A stretch of DNA of 34,161 nt from JBLNDG01 sp050261415 (lineage in GTDB: Bacteria; Bacillota; Clostridia; Lutisporales; Lutisporaceae). The position numbers were made by a program, and so were the translations under genes. The notes beneath the pieces were generated by a model. That model was given only the letters and a program-made list of their open reading frames with translations, was not told the DNA's origin and did not search any database. The DNA lies in the NCBI GenBank assembly GCA_050261415.1, contig JBLNDG010000054.1:1-34161 (forward strand), read 5' to 3'. Of the stretch, positions 16,172-23,628 are shown in pieces; within the stretch, counting starts at the first letter, position 1; every line of letters begins with the position of its first letter.

Positions 16172-17620
16172 ATGGGTTTTGCAGTGGATCCAGAGGATTT
16201 GCAGATTGATATAAGTAAAGAAAACGGTTCTCCTTTATATATTCAGCTTTATGAACAGCTTAAAGCTTTTATTATTGGCGGTGTATTGGTTGAGGACAGC
16301 AAGCTTCCTACTATCAGAAGCTTTGCAGACCACCTGGGAGTCAATAGTGTAACGATTGTCAATGCATACAAACTGCTGGAGGATAACAAGCTTGTTTACA
16401 AGAAAGTGGGCAGCGGCACATATGTTATGCCTTTGAAGGACAATCTGAGTCTTGGCACTGATTCAGTATCGATAAGTGATGAAACAGAATTTGAACCGGA
16501 CCGGGAAGAAGATGAGAGCGTGATAAATCTCTCAACCGCATCCCCTGATCCAAGGCTTTTTCCTGTGAAGGATTTCCGAAGGGTAATAAATGAAGTGCTT
16601 GAAAGAGATGGGGGAAGTGCTTTTATGTATCATGAAAGCAGGGGTTACAGGCCTCTAAGAGAGTCCCTGTCACAATATGCGAAAAGTCATGGAATAGCAG
16701 CTTCACCAGAGGATATATACATCATATCCGGTGCCCAGCAGGGAATTGATATAATCTCAAGAGTGCTTTTGACCAATGGGGACTATGTATTTGTGGAAAG
16801 CCCTACATATACAGGTGCAGCAGCCGTTTTTAAGTCCCGTGGCGCAAAAATTGTGGAGATTCCTCTTCTTTCTGATGGGTTGGACATGAAGGAGCTTGAG
16901 AAAATGCTCGCCCTCATAAAGCCTAAATTTGTATATGTGATGCCTAATTTCCAGAACCCCACCGGCTGCACCTACTCGGAAAGGAAAAGGAAGTACCTTC
17001 TGCTCCTGTGCAGGAAATATGATGTTATGGTGGTAGAAGATGATTATTTGAGCGATCTGAGCTATGCAGAGGTGGATGCAAGGCCTGTAAAGGCTGACGA
17101 CAGTGATGGCCGGGTGGTATATATAAAAAGCTTTTCAAAAATATTCATGCCGGGATTAAGGGTCGGATATGTTATAATACCTGATTCTATAAAGGACAAA
17201 GTAATGAATATGAAGCATATTACGGACATATCCACTTCAGGCCTTATGCAGAGGGTTCTCGACGTATATCTGAAAAATGATATATGGAACAAGCATATTG
17301 AATATATGAAACGGGAATACAGCCTAAGGTATTTTGAGGCTGTAAGGGCAGCCAGAAAATACCTTAGAGGAGCGAGCTTCAACCAGCCATACGGGGGCTT
17401 GAACCTATGGATAAAGCTTCCGGAAAATGTTGAGGCCGGTGAACTTTGTGAAAGGTGCAAGGAAAGAAAGGTTCTTATTACACCCGGTACCGTCTTTATA
17501 AGGGATGCAGAGGGGGAAAAGCATATAAGGCTAAGTTTTGCCGGAGCTGCGCCGGAGAAGATAATCGAAGGCATAGCAATAATAGGTCAGGTTATGGAGG
17601 ATCTGAAGAAATCTATATAA
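16172..17620 (+). CDS. MocR-family (GntR plus aminotransferase) transcriptional regulator
   Basis: A 482-residue fusion. Residues about 13-85 form a GntR winged-helix domain (PLYIQLYEQLKAFI, then LPTIRSFADHLGVNSVTIVNAYKLLE). Residues 110-480 form a fold-type I aminotransferase-like domain with the PLP-binding Lys323 in SFSKIFMPGLRVGY, PNFQNPTG and EDDYLSDL. MocR proteins (for example PdxR and GabR) sense PLP or amino compounds and mostly regulate a neighbouring gene. Neither PLP synthesis nor GABA genes are adjacent, so the target is unknown. The gene starts behind GGGGTGAT and has a palindrome over its own promoter. Its 3' end overlaps the convergent HD-GYP gene by 8 bases. Confidence 0.92.
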   Translation: MGFAVDPEDLQIDISKENGSPLYIQLYEQLKAFIIGGVLVEDSKLPTIRSFADHLGVNSVTIVNAYKLLEDNKLVYKKVGSGTYVMPLKDNLSLGTDSVSISDETEFEPDREEDESVINLSTASPDPRLFPVKDFRRVINEVLERDGGSAFMYHESRGYRPLRESLSQYAKSHGIAASPEDIYIISGAQQGIDIISRVLLTNGDYVFVESPTYTGAAAVFKSRGAKIVEIPLLSDGLDMKELEKMLALIKPKFVYVMPNFQNPTGCTYSERKRKYLLLLCRKYDVMVVEDDYLSDLSYAEVDARPVKADDSDGRVVYIKSFSKIFMPGLRVGYVIIPDSIKDKVMNMKHITDISTSGLMQRVLDVYLKNDIWNKHIEYMKREYSLRYFEAVRAARKYLRGASFNQPYGGLNLWIKLPENVEAGELCERCKERKVLITPGTVFIRDAEGEKHIRLSFAGAAPEKIIEGIAIIGQVMEDLKKSI

Positions 17621-17634
17621 TATCCTTCAGATCC
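17599..17634. terminator. Hairpin formed by the overlapping 3' ends of two convergent genes
   Basis: Perfect 10-bp stem GGATCTGAAG (17599-17608) with CTTCAGATCC (17625-17634), loop of 16 bases. The arms lie in the last codons of the MocR gene and of the HD-GYP gene. There is no T-run, so it may stabilise mRNA ends rather than terminate strongly. Confidence 0.5.
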
Positions 17635-18866
17635 CCTACAACTTTACTATCAATATTACCTTTTTGGACCATCGAATCCATTATTGAAAATGCTTTTTCT
17701 ATTGGCATTCCATCTCTATATGGTCTTGCTTCGGTCAATGCTTGAAATATGTCACATACAGCCAATATTCTTGATTCCTGGGACAGTTTTTCGGGGCCCA
17801 GCCCTTCGGGATAACCTGTACCTAAAAGGGTTTCATGGTGATTTGCCGCCCACTCGGCTATATCTTCCATCCCTTTTATTTTTTTTAGTATCAGCTTTGT
17901 ATAATATGTATGAGACTTTATGATTGTATACTCTTCGTTTGTGAGCTTGCCCGGCTTATCCAATATATGGTTAGGTATGGAGAGCTTGCCCAGGTCATGC
18001 AGCAGGGCTGCTATTCCAAGTTTTAGAGTCTTTTCGGAACTGAAGCTGTAAAGCTTCGAAAGTTTGAAGGCATGTTCCGACAGACCTACAGAATGTTCGT
18101 GGGTGAAAGCGCTCTTCTTGTCTATAAGTGCAGCAAAGACCAATGCAATATCCGTGAAGGTGTCTAGTGCAATTGGTGTAGGGATTACGGGGCTAACCCG
18201 GGTTAGAATGTCGGGGTCTGAATTGATATTTACTATGTCCAGCCAAAACCTTTCTGATTCAGCAGCCGCCAAAAGGGCATCAACGGTATCGCAGGAAAAA
18301 AGAGCTCCTTTAGCTGATTTAATCCATTCAAGTATACTATCTTTTTGTGACCAATATGGCAGTTCATCCTTATACATAAGCTCAAACATATCAGCAAGGT
18401 GTATAATTTGTGATTCCTGAGGAATTTCACACCCTTTCAGGCAATTTGGGCCTGAACCGTTCTGATTTTCATGGTGGTATTTTATAAATATAGAAATACT
18501 GCTATCTACAGGCAGCTTTTTGATTATATCCGATCCAAAATCCGAATGCTCCCGTATGAACTTTTTTTCAGAGTGACAGACACTGAATGCATCGACTGCC
18601 CCAATATCATGCATAAGTGAAGCTATATGGAGATTTTTACTCCGGTCATCTGTGAAATTAAGCTTTTGTGCAATTGTATGGGCTACTACAGCAGTTCTTT
18701 TTGAATGACTTGAAAAATTGTGCTTCTTTGCATTGAAACCTGGAAGCGGCTCAAAGTCTATTTTCCTGTACCTGTCATTCAAGGCACATGCTTCGGCCAA
18801 GTCCAATGCCAGCGATATTGAACATAATACGCTGTTTAAGTCTATATATGGGGTATTGGAATCCAT
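17613..18866 (-). CDS. Tandem HD-domain / HD-GYP phosphodiesterase-like protein
   Basis: A 417-residue cytosolic protein with two HD domains. The N-terminal one has HSKRTAVVAH, LMHDIGAVDAF and KYHHENQNG, a degenerate copy. The C-terminal one is a full HD-GYP domain: HSVGLSEHAFKLS, LLHDLGKLSIPNHIL, KSHTYYT, NHHETLLGTGYPEGL and ILAVCDIFQALTEARPYR. HD-GYP domains hydrolyse cyclic-di-GMP or related cyclic dinucleotides. There is no receiver or membrane segment. ATG 18866 is chosen because GAGGTG lies 6 bases upstream; the frame extends to a TTG at 18905 with no ribosome site. A good promoter lies at 18926-18954. Confidence 0.9.
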   Translation of the reverse strand: MDSNTPYIDLNSVLCSISLALDLAEACALNDRYRKIDFEPLPGFNAKKHNFSSHSKRTAVVAHTIAQKLNFTDDRSKNLHIASLMHDIGAVDAFSVCHSEKKFIREHSDFGSDIIKKLPVDSSISIFIKYHHENQNGSGPNCLKGCEIPQESQIIHLADMFELMYKDELPYWSQKDSILEWIKSAKGALFSCDTVDALLAAAESERFWLDIVNINSDPDILTRVSPVIPTPIALDTFTDIALVFAALIDKKSAFTHEHSVGLSEHAFKLSKLYSFSSEKTLKLGIAALLHDLGKLSIPNHILDKPGKLTNEEYTIIKSHTYYTKLILKKIKGMEDIAEWAANHHETLLGTGYPEGLGPEKLSQESRILAVCDIFQALTEARPYRDGMPIEKAFSIMDSMVQKGNIDSKVVGDLKDII

Positions 18867-18925
18867 AATTTTCACCTCTGTTGAATATTTAAAATGTTTC
18901 TTCAAATAATGTGTAATAATATTAT

Positions 18926-18954
18926 ATAATACTTTTTTGGTACATGCCTGTTAA
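18926..18954 (-). promoter_or_regulatory. Sigma-A-like promoter of the HD-GYP gene
   Basis: On the minus strand TTAACA (18949-18954), a 17-base spacer and TATTAT (18926-18931): five of six matches in each hexamer. It lies 60 bases before the chosen start. Confidence 0.65.
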
Positions 18955-18963
18955 ATTGGTGAT

Positions 18964-18992
18964 AAAATACCTTTCTTACAAGGTATTTTTTT
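18964..18992 (+). terminator. Orphan rho-independent terminator
   Basis: Perfect 10-bp stem AAAATACCTT/AAGGTATTTT with a 6-base loop and a T-run to 18992. No plus-strand gene precedes it within 1.3 kb, and a truncated gene starts 22 bases downstream. It looks like the 3' end of a lost gene. Confidence 0.75.
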
Positions 18993-19013
18993 GTTATACA
19001 AGTAAGTATACTT

Positions 19014-19775
19014 TTGAAGGTGCTTATGGGAAGCTATATTGAAGCCCTCGAACTTGGAGCGGAAACAATTGTTTCTTCGGGGGGGCATGGTCCATGCAGA
19101 GACGGTTTTTACGGCGAGACCCATTCCGGAATACTGAAAAATTTGGGTTACGATGTTGATATAATAATTTTTGATGATTATAAAAATGACTTTAGGGGTA
19201 CAATTGAAAGGATTAAAAGGATAAAGAACGGTAAATCCTTGCCGGAAGTGATCAGAGCGGTAAAAACCGTTTATGCAATGGCTAAGTCGATGGACAGGGT
19301 GGAGAAGCTTATACAGAGGGTCAGAGCATACGAAAAGAACGAAGGGGAATGCACAAAAAACTGGGAGGAAATACAGAAAAGATTGAGCATGGCTGAATGT
19401 GAAAGGGACATAATGGGGATAGAATCCGAGGCTGTTGAAATAGTCAGGTCAATTCCTCTTGACCCTGTAACTCCTGATAGAAGAATAAAAATAGGGATAG
19501 TTGGAGAAATATATGTTGTGATGGAGCAGTCAATCAATATGAAGATTGAGGAGATGCTAGAAACGGGGATACCCGTTCTAACACTTTCCATTGATGAACA
19601 GACGGGGTCAGCAAACATACAAACAAGGGTTGAAGCGTTTATAGATATGATAAAGGGCAAGAAGCTGAAGAACCAATCCGGAAACGATACAATTGATGAT
19701 ATGGAGGTAAGAGATGAAGGAGTTTTATATTGGAATAGACGTGGGCTCGGTGAGCACCAATGTGGTCGCAGTTGA
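19014..19775 (+). pseudogene. Decayed 2-hydroxyacyl-CoA dehydratase-related gene (N-terminus and middle missing)
   Basis: The product begins at a point that is internal in the family: KVLMGSYIEALELGAETIV and GGHGPCRDGFYGE match the region after the usual first 65 or so residues (which start with a PHMGN-like strand and include a CLP motif). It continues normally through GYDVDIIIF, a helical middle part and IKIGIVGEIYVVMEQSINMKIEEMLE. It then jumps directly to GIPVLTLSIDEQTGSANIQTRVEAFIDMI, which is the C-terminal block of the family. The roughly 100 residues normally between, with a GGHG-E and APFTCMPEIVA-like block, are absent. The only start is TTG 19014 without a ribosome site. The last 20 residues read out of frame across the next gene. 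A non-functional remnant is most likely. Confidence 0.75.
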
Positions 19776-20682
19776 TAAAGATTTCAATGTACTTTCAAAG
19801 CAGTATCTGAGGACGAACGGCCAACCCATGGAGTCTGTAAAGGCGGGATTAAGAAATCTCAGAAATGAATGCAATGGTGAAGTCAGGGTTTTGGGTGTAG
19901 GGACGACAGGAAGCGGAAGACAGCTTACCGGAATTATGGTTGGTGCAGATGTTGTAAAAAATGAAATAACTGCACATGCCACAGCAACTGTCACTTATTA
20001 CCCCAAAGTAAGAACCATATTTGAGATCGGAGGACAGGACTCAAAGATAATAATAATTAAAGACGGTATGGTAGTAGATTTTGCAATGAATACCGTTTGT
20101 GCCGCGGGAACAGGCTCCTTCCTTGAGCATCAGGCGGAGAGGCTAAAGGTGAAAATTGAGGAGTTTGGCGACTTGGCACTTTCTGCCAAGAAAAACGTAA
20201 GGATAGCAGGAAGGTGCACTGTATTTGCAGAGTCCGATATGATAGCAAAACAGCAGTATGGATTCTCAAAGGAAGAGATAATAAACGGATTGTGTGAAGC
20301 ATTGGTAAGGAACTATATCAATAATCTGGGCAGAGGTAAAAAACTGGAGGCGCCCTTTGTGTTCCAGGGGGGAGTGGCTGCAAACAAGGGAATAAAAGCA
20401 GCCTTTGAAAGAGAAGTAGGTCATGAAGTGGAAATTCCTGAAAACTTCAACGTTATGGGAGCTATAGGTGCTGCGATCCTTGCAAAGGAATACATTGAAA
20501 ATACTGGCGCAGCAACAAAGTTCAGAGGTTTTGAAAGCAGTGAATTTGATTTTCTTCCTACAAGCTTTGAGTGCAGCGGTTGTGATAATTCCTGCGAGGT
20601 AATAAAGGTGGAGCTGAACAGGAAGGTAGTGGCCATGTGGGGAGACCGCTGTGGAAAGTGGACCAACTCAGTGGCAGGGTAA
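19714..20682 (+). CDS. 2-hydroxyacyl-CoA dehydratase activase (HgdC/BadF family ATPase)
   Basis: A 322-residue ASKHA-fold ATPase of the BadF/BadG/BcrA/HgdC family. It has GIDVGSVSTN (phosphate 1), GTTGSGR, EIGGQDSK (phosphate 2), AAGTGSFLE, and Cys129 and Cys168, which correspond to the two Cys that hold a 4Fe-4S cluster between subunits in HgdC (C127/C166). These activases use ATP to inject an electron into a dehydratase. A C-terminal tail beyond HgdC carries four more Cys (CSGCDNSC and GDRC), typical of a longer clostridial subgroup. Start behind GAGGT. Its expected partner gene directly upstream is decayed, so its role is unclear. Confidence 0.88.
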   Translation: MKEFYIGIDVGSVSTNVVAVDKDFNVLSKQYLRTNGQPMESVKAGLRNLRNECNGEVRVLGVGTTGSGRQLTGIMVGADVVKNEITAHATATVTYYPKVRTIFEIGGQDSKIIIIKDGMVVDFAMNTVCAAGTGSFLEHQAERLKVKIEEFGDLALSAKKNVRIAGRCTVFAESDMIAKQQYGFSKEEIINGLCEALVRNYINNLGRGKKLEAPFVFQGGVAANKGIKAAFEREVGHEVEIPENFNVMGAIGAAILAKEYIENTGAATKFRGFESSEFDFLPTSFECSGCDNSCEVIKVELNRKVVAMWGDRCGKWTNSVAG

Positions 20683-20775
20683 TGTCTAACTAAAATTTCT
20701 TAAACATTGCATATATTCATCCCATATGTAATAACTTTATATAAAGGATTTAGTGTAAACTGCTAAATATGTTAG

Positions 20776-21225
20776 ATGGGAGGGATATTTATAAAACCGA
20801 GAATAGTTTTAATAACCAAGAAGAGCCTTATTATCTATACTGCGCTTCTGCTGATTTTGGTTATAGGTATAGTATTATTGTTTACATTAAGAAGCAGTGA
20901 TGTAGGACTTGCTACCTCAGGCTATACATATCTCAGGTACAACGACGGGGTATTCGTAGGCTCGGAAAGCACAGAATCCGGAGATGTAAAAGCGGAGGTA
21001 ACCATAAAGGACAAAAGGATTAAAAATATAAAACTTATTGAAATTCCTACAGCGTACATAGATAATAATCCGAATATCAAAGATGACATATCAAACCTCA
21101 TATATTCGACAATAAAATCACAAGATATTGCAATAGCTAACGAGGAAGGAAATGCATCCTATGTATTGAACAAGGTGGTTAAAGCAATACGGAATGCTTT
21201 GAACCAGTCGATAATTAAGCAGTAA
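20776..21225 (+). CDS. Membrane-anchored FMN_bind-like protein
   Basis: A 149-residue protein with one N-terminal membrane anchor (LIIYTALLLILVIGIVLLF) and an external domain. YNDGVFVGSES, GDVKAEVTIKDKRIKNIKLIEI and the final AIRNAL helix match the FMN_bind domain of RnfG/NqrC-type proteins. The conserved SGAT(Y)TS motif, whose Thr carries FMN in the covalent members, is replaced by EEGNASYVLNK, so covalent flavin is unlikely. The only ATG (20776) lacks a ribosome site, and a strong GGGAGGG sits just inside the frame, 6 bases before an ATA codon at 20791. Either translation is weak or a non-standard start is used. A terminator follows. Confidence 0.65.
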   Translation: MGGIFIKPRIVLITKKSLIIYTALLLILVIGIVLLFTLRSSDVGLATSGYTYLRYNDGVFVGSESTESGDVKAEVTIKDKRIKNIKLIEIPTAYIDNNPNIKDDISNLIYSTIKSQDIAIANEEGNASYVLNKVVKAIRNALNQSIIKQ

Positions 21226-21251
21226 AAAAGGCTTCAATAGAAGTCTTTTTT
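21224..21251. terminator. Bidirectional terminator between the FMN_bind-like gene and perR
   Basis: A 12-bp stem AAAAAAGGCTTC/GAAGTCTTTTTT with one G-U pair and a 4-base loop. T-runs lie on both strands. It begins in the stop codon of the upstream gene and ends 2 bases before the perR stop. Confidence 0.88.
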
Positions 21252-21252
21252 A

Positions 21253-21669
21253 TTACTTACTGCCTTTGCAATTAGGACAATAACCAAAGAAATAAAGCTT
21301 TTGGTTAACCAGCTTATAACCTGTCTTTTCTCCTACCTGGTCTAACAGATTAAAAAACATTTCATCGTCAACATCTTCAACCTTGCCGCAGTCAACACAG
21401 GTAATGTGTGGGTGCTGCTTAACGTTTGCATCGTATCTGAATTTGTCTTCCCCAACATTAAGCTCCTGAACCAGGCCTAACTCTTTAAATACCTCAAGTG
21501 ACTTGTATACCGTAGCAAGGCTCATGGTAGGATACAGCGGCTGCAATTTATTATATAGCATATCCACACTAGGATGCTCCTTGGTATTTTTTAAAATGTC
21601 ATATACGGCTATGCGCTGGGGAGTTACTTTATATCCCTTCTCTTTTAAATATTTAATTAAATCAATCAT
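21253..21669 (-). CDS. perR: PerR, peroxide-sensing Fur-family repressor
   Basis: A 138-residue Fur-family protein. The winged helix has VTPQRIAVYDIL and TMSLATVYKSLEVF. Every metal residue of Bacillus subtilis PerR is present with a constant offset of 5: regulatory-site ligands His32, Asp80, His86, His88 and Asp99 (H37, D85, H91, H93, D104) and structural zinc Cys91, Cys94, Cys131 and Cys134. Asp at position 99 rather than Glu is the feature that separates PerR from Fur. It should repress oxidative-stress genes with Fe or Mn and respond to peroxide by His oxidation. GGAGG lies 7 bases before ATG 21669. The gene is monocistronic, with its own promoter and a Per-box-like site. Confidence 0.92.
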   Translation of the reverse strand: MIDLIKYLKEKGYKVTPQRIAVYDILKNTKEHPSVDMLYNKLQPLYPTMSLATVYKSLEVFKELGLVQELNVGEDKFRYDANVKQHPHITCVDCGKVEDVDDEMFFNLLDQVGEKTGYKLVNQKLYFFGYCPNCKGSK

Positions 21670-21685
21670 AGGTTTTCCTCCAGCG

Positions 21686-21700
21686 AAATTATTATTATAG
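21686..21700 (-). promoter_or_regulatory. Per-box-like operator upstream of perR
   Basis: On the minus strand CTATAATAATAATTT matches the Per box TTATAATnATTATAA at 11 of 15 positions counting the free base. It lies just downstream of the -10 box, over the expected transcription start, as needed for autorepression. AT-rich DNA makes chance matches easier. Confidence 0.5.
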
Positions 21701-21704
21701 ACAC

Positions 21705-21733
21705 AGCATAATTTAAATCATGAAATTTGTCAA
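21705..21733 (-). promoter_or_regulatory. Sigma-A-like promoter of perR
   Basis: On the minus strand a perfect TTGACA (21728-21733) is followed after 17 bases by TATGCT (21705-21710). It lies about 36 bases before the perR start. Confidence 0.75.
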
Positions 21734-21798
21734 GATATGCTATACAAAAAATGGAAGTTTTGGTTAATTTTTTGTGAAAAATTTGATAAAGTTTTAGC

Positions 21799-21822
21799 AA
21801 TAATTCCATAAACGGAATTATT
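21799..21822. repeat. Perfect inverted repeat upstream of perR
   Basis: AATAATTCC (21799-21807) and its complement GGAATTATT (21814-21822) around ATAAAC. It lies between perR and the next minus-strand gene. It could be a weak terminator of the 22132-21905 gene or an operator; no T-run follows on the minus strand. Confidence 0.45.
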
Positions 21823-21904
21823 ATTATTTAAATGGGATTTGATCCGCTTTGCTGCAACTTCGGAAAGGAAGGAATTTCAATAACACATGGCAAAATTATG
21901 GCCT

Positions 21905-22132
21905 TTACATTACCTGGTCTTTCTTCACAGCATTTTCGTTAATTTTTTGTTGTACAGAAAACAACTTGATTAGTACTTTATACTTATCCAATGCATAAAG
22001 AATAGCAAATGCAACAGAAACAAGCAGCACCAACAGCAGGTTGAGTCGGCTTTTTGCTATGAAATACATTAATTCCAGAGATACAAAGGTGAGAAAGAAA
22101 TACTTCAGGATATCAACGGTTTTCTCGTTCAT
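21905..22132 (-). CDS. Small two-helix membrane protein
   Basis: A 75-residue protein with two hydrophobic helices (YFFLTFVSLELMYFIA and LLLVLLVSVAFAILYAL) and a basic C-terminal tail. Start 22132 is preferred over ATG 22141 because the AAGGA site is 9 bases upstream of the former and abuts the latter. No family was recognised. It lies between perR (same strand) and the divergent phosphoglycerate mutase gene. Confidence 0.65.
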   Translation of the reverse strand: MNEKTVDILKYFFLTFVSLELMYFIAKSRLNLLLVLLVSVAFAILYALDKYKVLIKLFSVQQKINENAVKKDQVM

Positions 22133-22360
22133 AAAATTCATTCCTTCTTATCAGAATATGTTTTGGAATCCAGTCTGCTGTCCGAAAATCATGCATAGTA
22201 GAAATGAGTATCCCTTATATATTACTGCAAAAAACTCAAATATCCTTCTGGAATATACAGTTACAATGAAAAAATATATTGTATGCTCCTGTTTCATATA
22301 AAAACCAAGTATGTTGGAATAATAATCCCAGATACATTTTTAATTGAAAGGAGCATAACC

Positions 22361-23578
22361 ATGATAAACAAGGATGATTTGATAGAAAAACTGGTCGTTA
22401 AGAACAATGCAAGGATTGTACTCCTTGTAATGGATGGTATTGGAGATATACCTCATAAGGATTTTGGATATAAGACACCCCTGGAATATGCTATAACTCC
22501 CAATTTGGATAAAATCGCATGCAAATCCATATGTGGCAGAATTATACCTGTTGTGCCGGGAGTAACACCGGGAAGCGGTCCGGGACATCTGGGCCTGTTT
22601 GGGTATAATCCTCTTGAGCATGAAATCGGAAGGGGTATATTGGAAGCTGCAGGTCTGAACATGGATATTAAGGACGGAGATGTGGCAATGAGATGCAATT
22701 TTGCGACTGCAGATGCCAACGGTATAATTACCGACCGGAGAGCAGGAAGAATACCTACCGAAAAATGCGAAGAGCTTTGTGCAGCAATAAGTGACAAAAT
22801 AAAGGAAATAGATGGTGTGCAAATTTTAATAAAACCTTCAATGCAGCATAGGTTTGTAGTTGTATTCAGGGGAGAAAACCTATCGGATGAGCTTACAGAT
22901 TCAGATCCATTAATGGAAGGCAATGCACCCCATGAGGTCAAAGCTACAGCAAAAGCTGCTGAATTCACTGCGGGTATAGCAAACAAGTTTTATGAGGAGG
23001 CAAGAAAGGTCATAAAGGATTTGCATCCTGCCAATTCACTGTTGATGAGGGGCTTTTCCGAAAAGCCGAGGATACCGTCATTGCATCATAGATTCAAGCT
23101 TGATCCTGTGTGTATTGCATCTTATCCGATGTATAGGGGGCTTGCAAGACTGGTGGGAATGAATGTGGCGGATGTAGGGAAGAGCTATGAGGAGATTTTC
23201 CGGAAGTATTGCGACTTAAGCTCCAGGTATGACTTCTACTTCATACATATCAAGTATACGGACAGCAACGGTGAAGACGGCAACTTTGCAGAGAAGGTAA
23301 AGGTTATAGAAGATGTTGATAAGGCCCTGCCTATATTGCTGGAAAAGAAACCAAGTGTACTGTGCATTACCGGTGACCACTCAACTCCTGCAGCAATGAA
23401 GGCGCATAGCTGGCACCATGTGCCGGTGCTTATAAACTCGGACTTCTGCGGTGCGGATGAAACTGTAAGGTTTACCGAGAACGAGTGCAACAAGGGGGGA
23501 CTGGGTACCTTTGAAAGCAGGTATCTTATAAACTACCTGCTAGCTAATGCATTGAAGCTAAGCAAATACGGCGCATAA
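22361..23578 (+). CDS. apgM: Archaeal-type cofactor-independent phosphoglycerate mutase
   Basis: A 405-residue member of the alkaline phosphatase superfamily (aPGAM/ApgM). It interconverts 3- and 2-phosphoglycerate in glycolysis. VLLVMDGIGD gives the first metal Asp, followed by PNLDKIA, the catalytic Ser region VTPGSGPGHLGLFGYNP, DRRAGRIP, YPMYRGLARLVGM, FIHIKYTDSNGEDGN and the C-terminal metal motif ITGDHSTP with HSWHHVPVLI. Start 22361 is supported by AAGGAG 7 bases upstream. It is one gene with a strong shared terminator. This type occurs in Archaea and in many Clostridia alongside or instead of GpmI. Confidence 0.92.
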   Translation: MINKDDLIEKLVVKNNARIVLLVMDGIGDIPHKDFGYKTPLEYAITPNLDKIACKSICGRIIPVVPGVTPGSGPGHLGLFGYNPLEHEIGRGILEAAGLNMDIKDGDVAMRCNFATADANGIITDRRAGRIPTEKCEELCAAISDKIKEIDGVQILIKPSMQHRFVVVFRGENLSDELTDSDPLMEGNAPHEVKATAKAAEFTAGIANKFYEEARKVIKDLHPANSLLMRGFSEKPRIPSLHHRFKLDPVCIASYPMYRGLARLVGMNVADVGKSYEEIFRKYCDLSSRYDFYFIHIKYTDSNGEDGNFAEKVKVIEDVDKALPILLEKKPSVLCITGDHSTPAAMKAHSWHHVPVLINSDFCGADETVRFTENECNKGGLGTFESRYLINYLLANALKLSKYGA

Positions 23579-23586
23579 AAAAACCA

Positions 23587-23616
23587 AAACCCCCTCGTGA
23601 TAATGCGAGGGGGTTT
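23587..23616. terminator. Strong bidirectional terminator
   Basis: Perfect 11-bp stem AAACCCCCTCG/CGAGGGGGTTT with an 8-base loop and flanking A- and T-runs. It serves apgM and the convergent LysM gene. Confidence 0.93.
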
Positions 23617-23628
23617 ATTTATCATATT

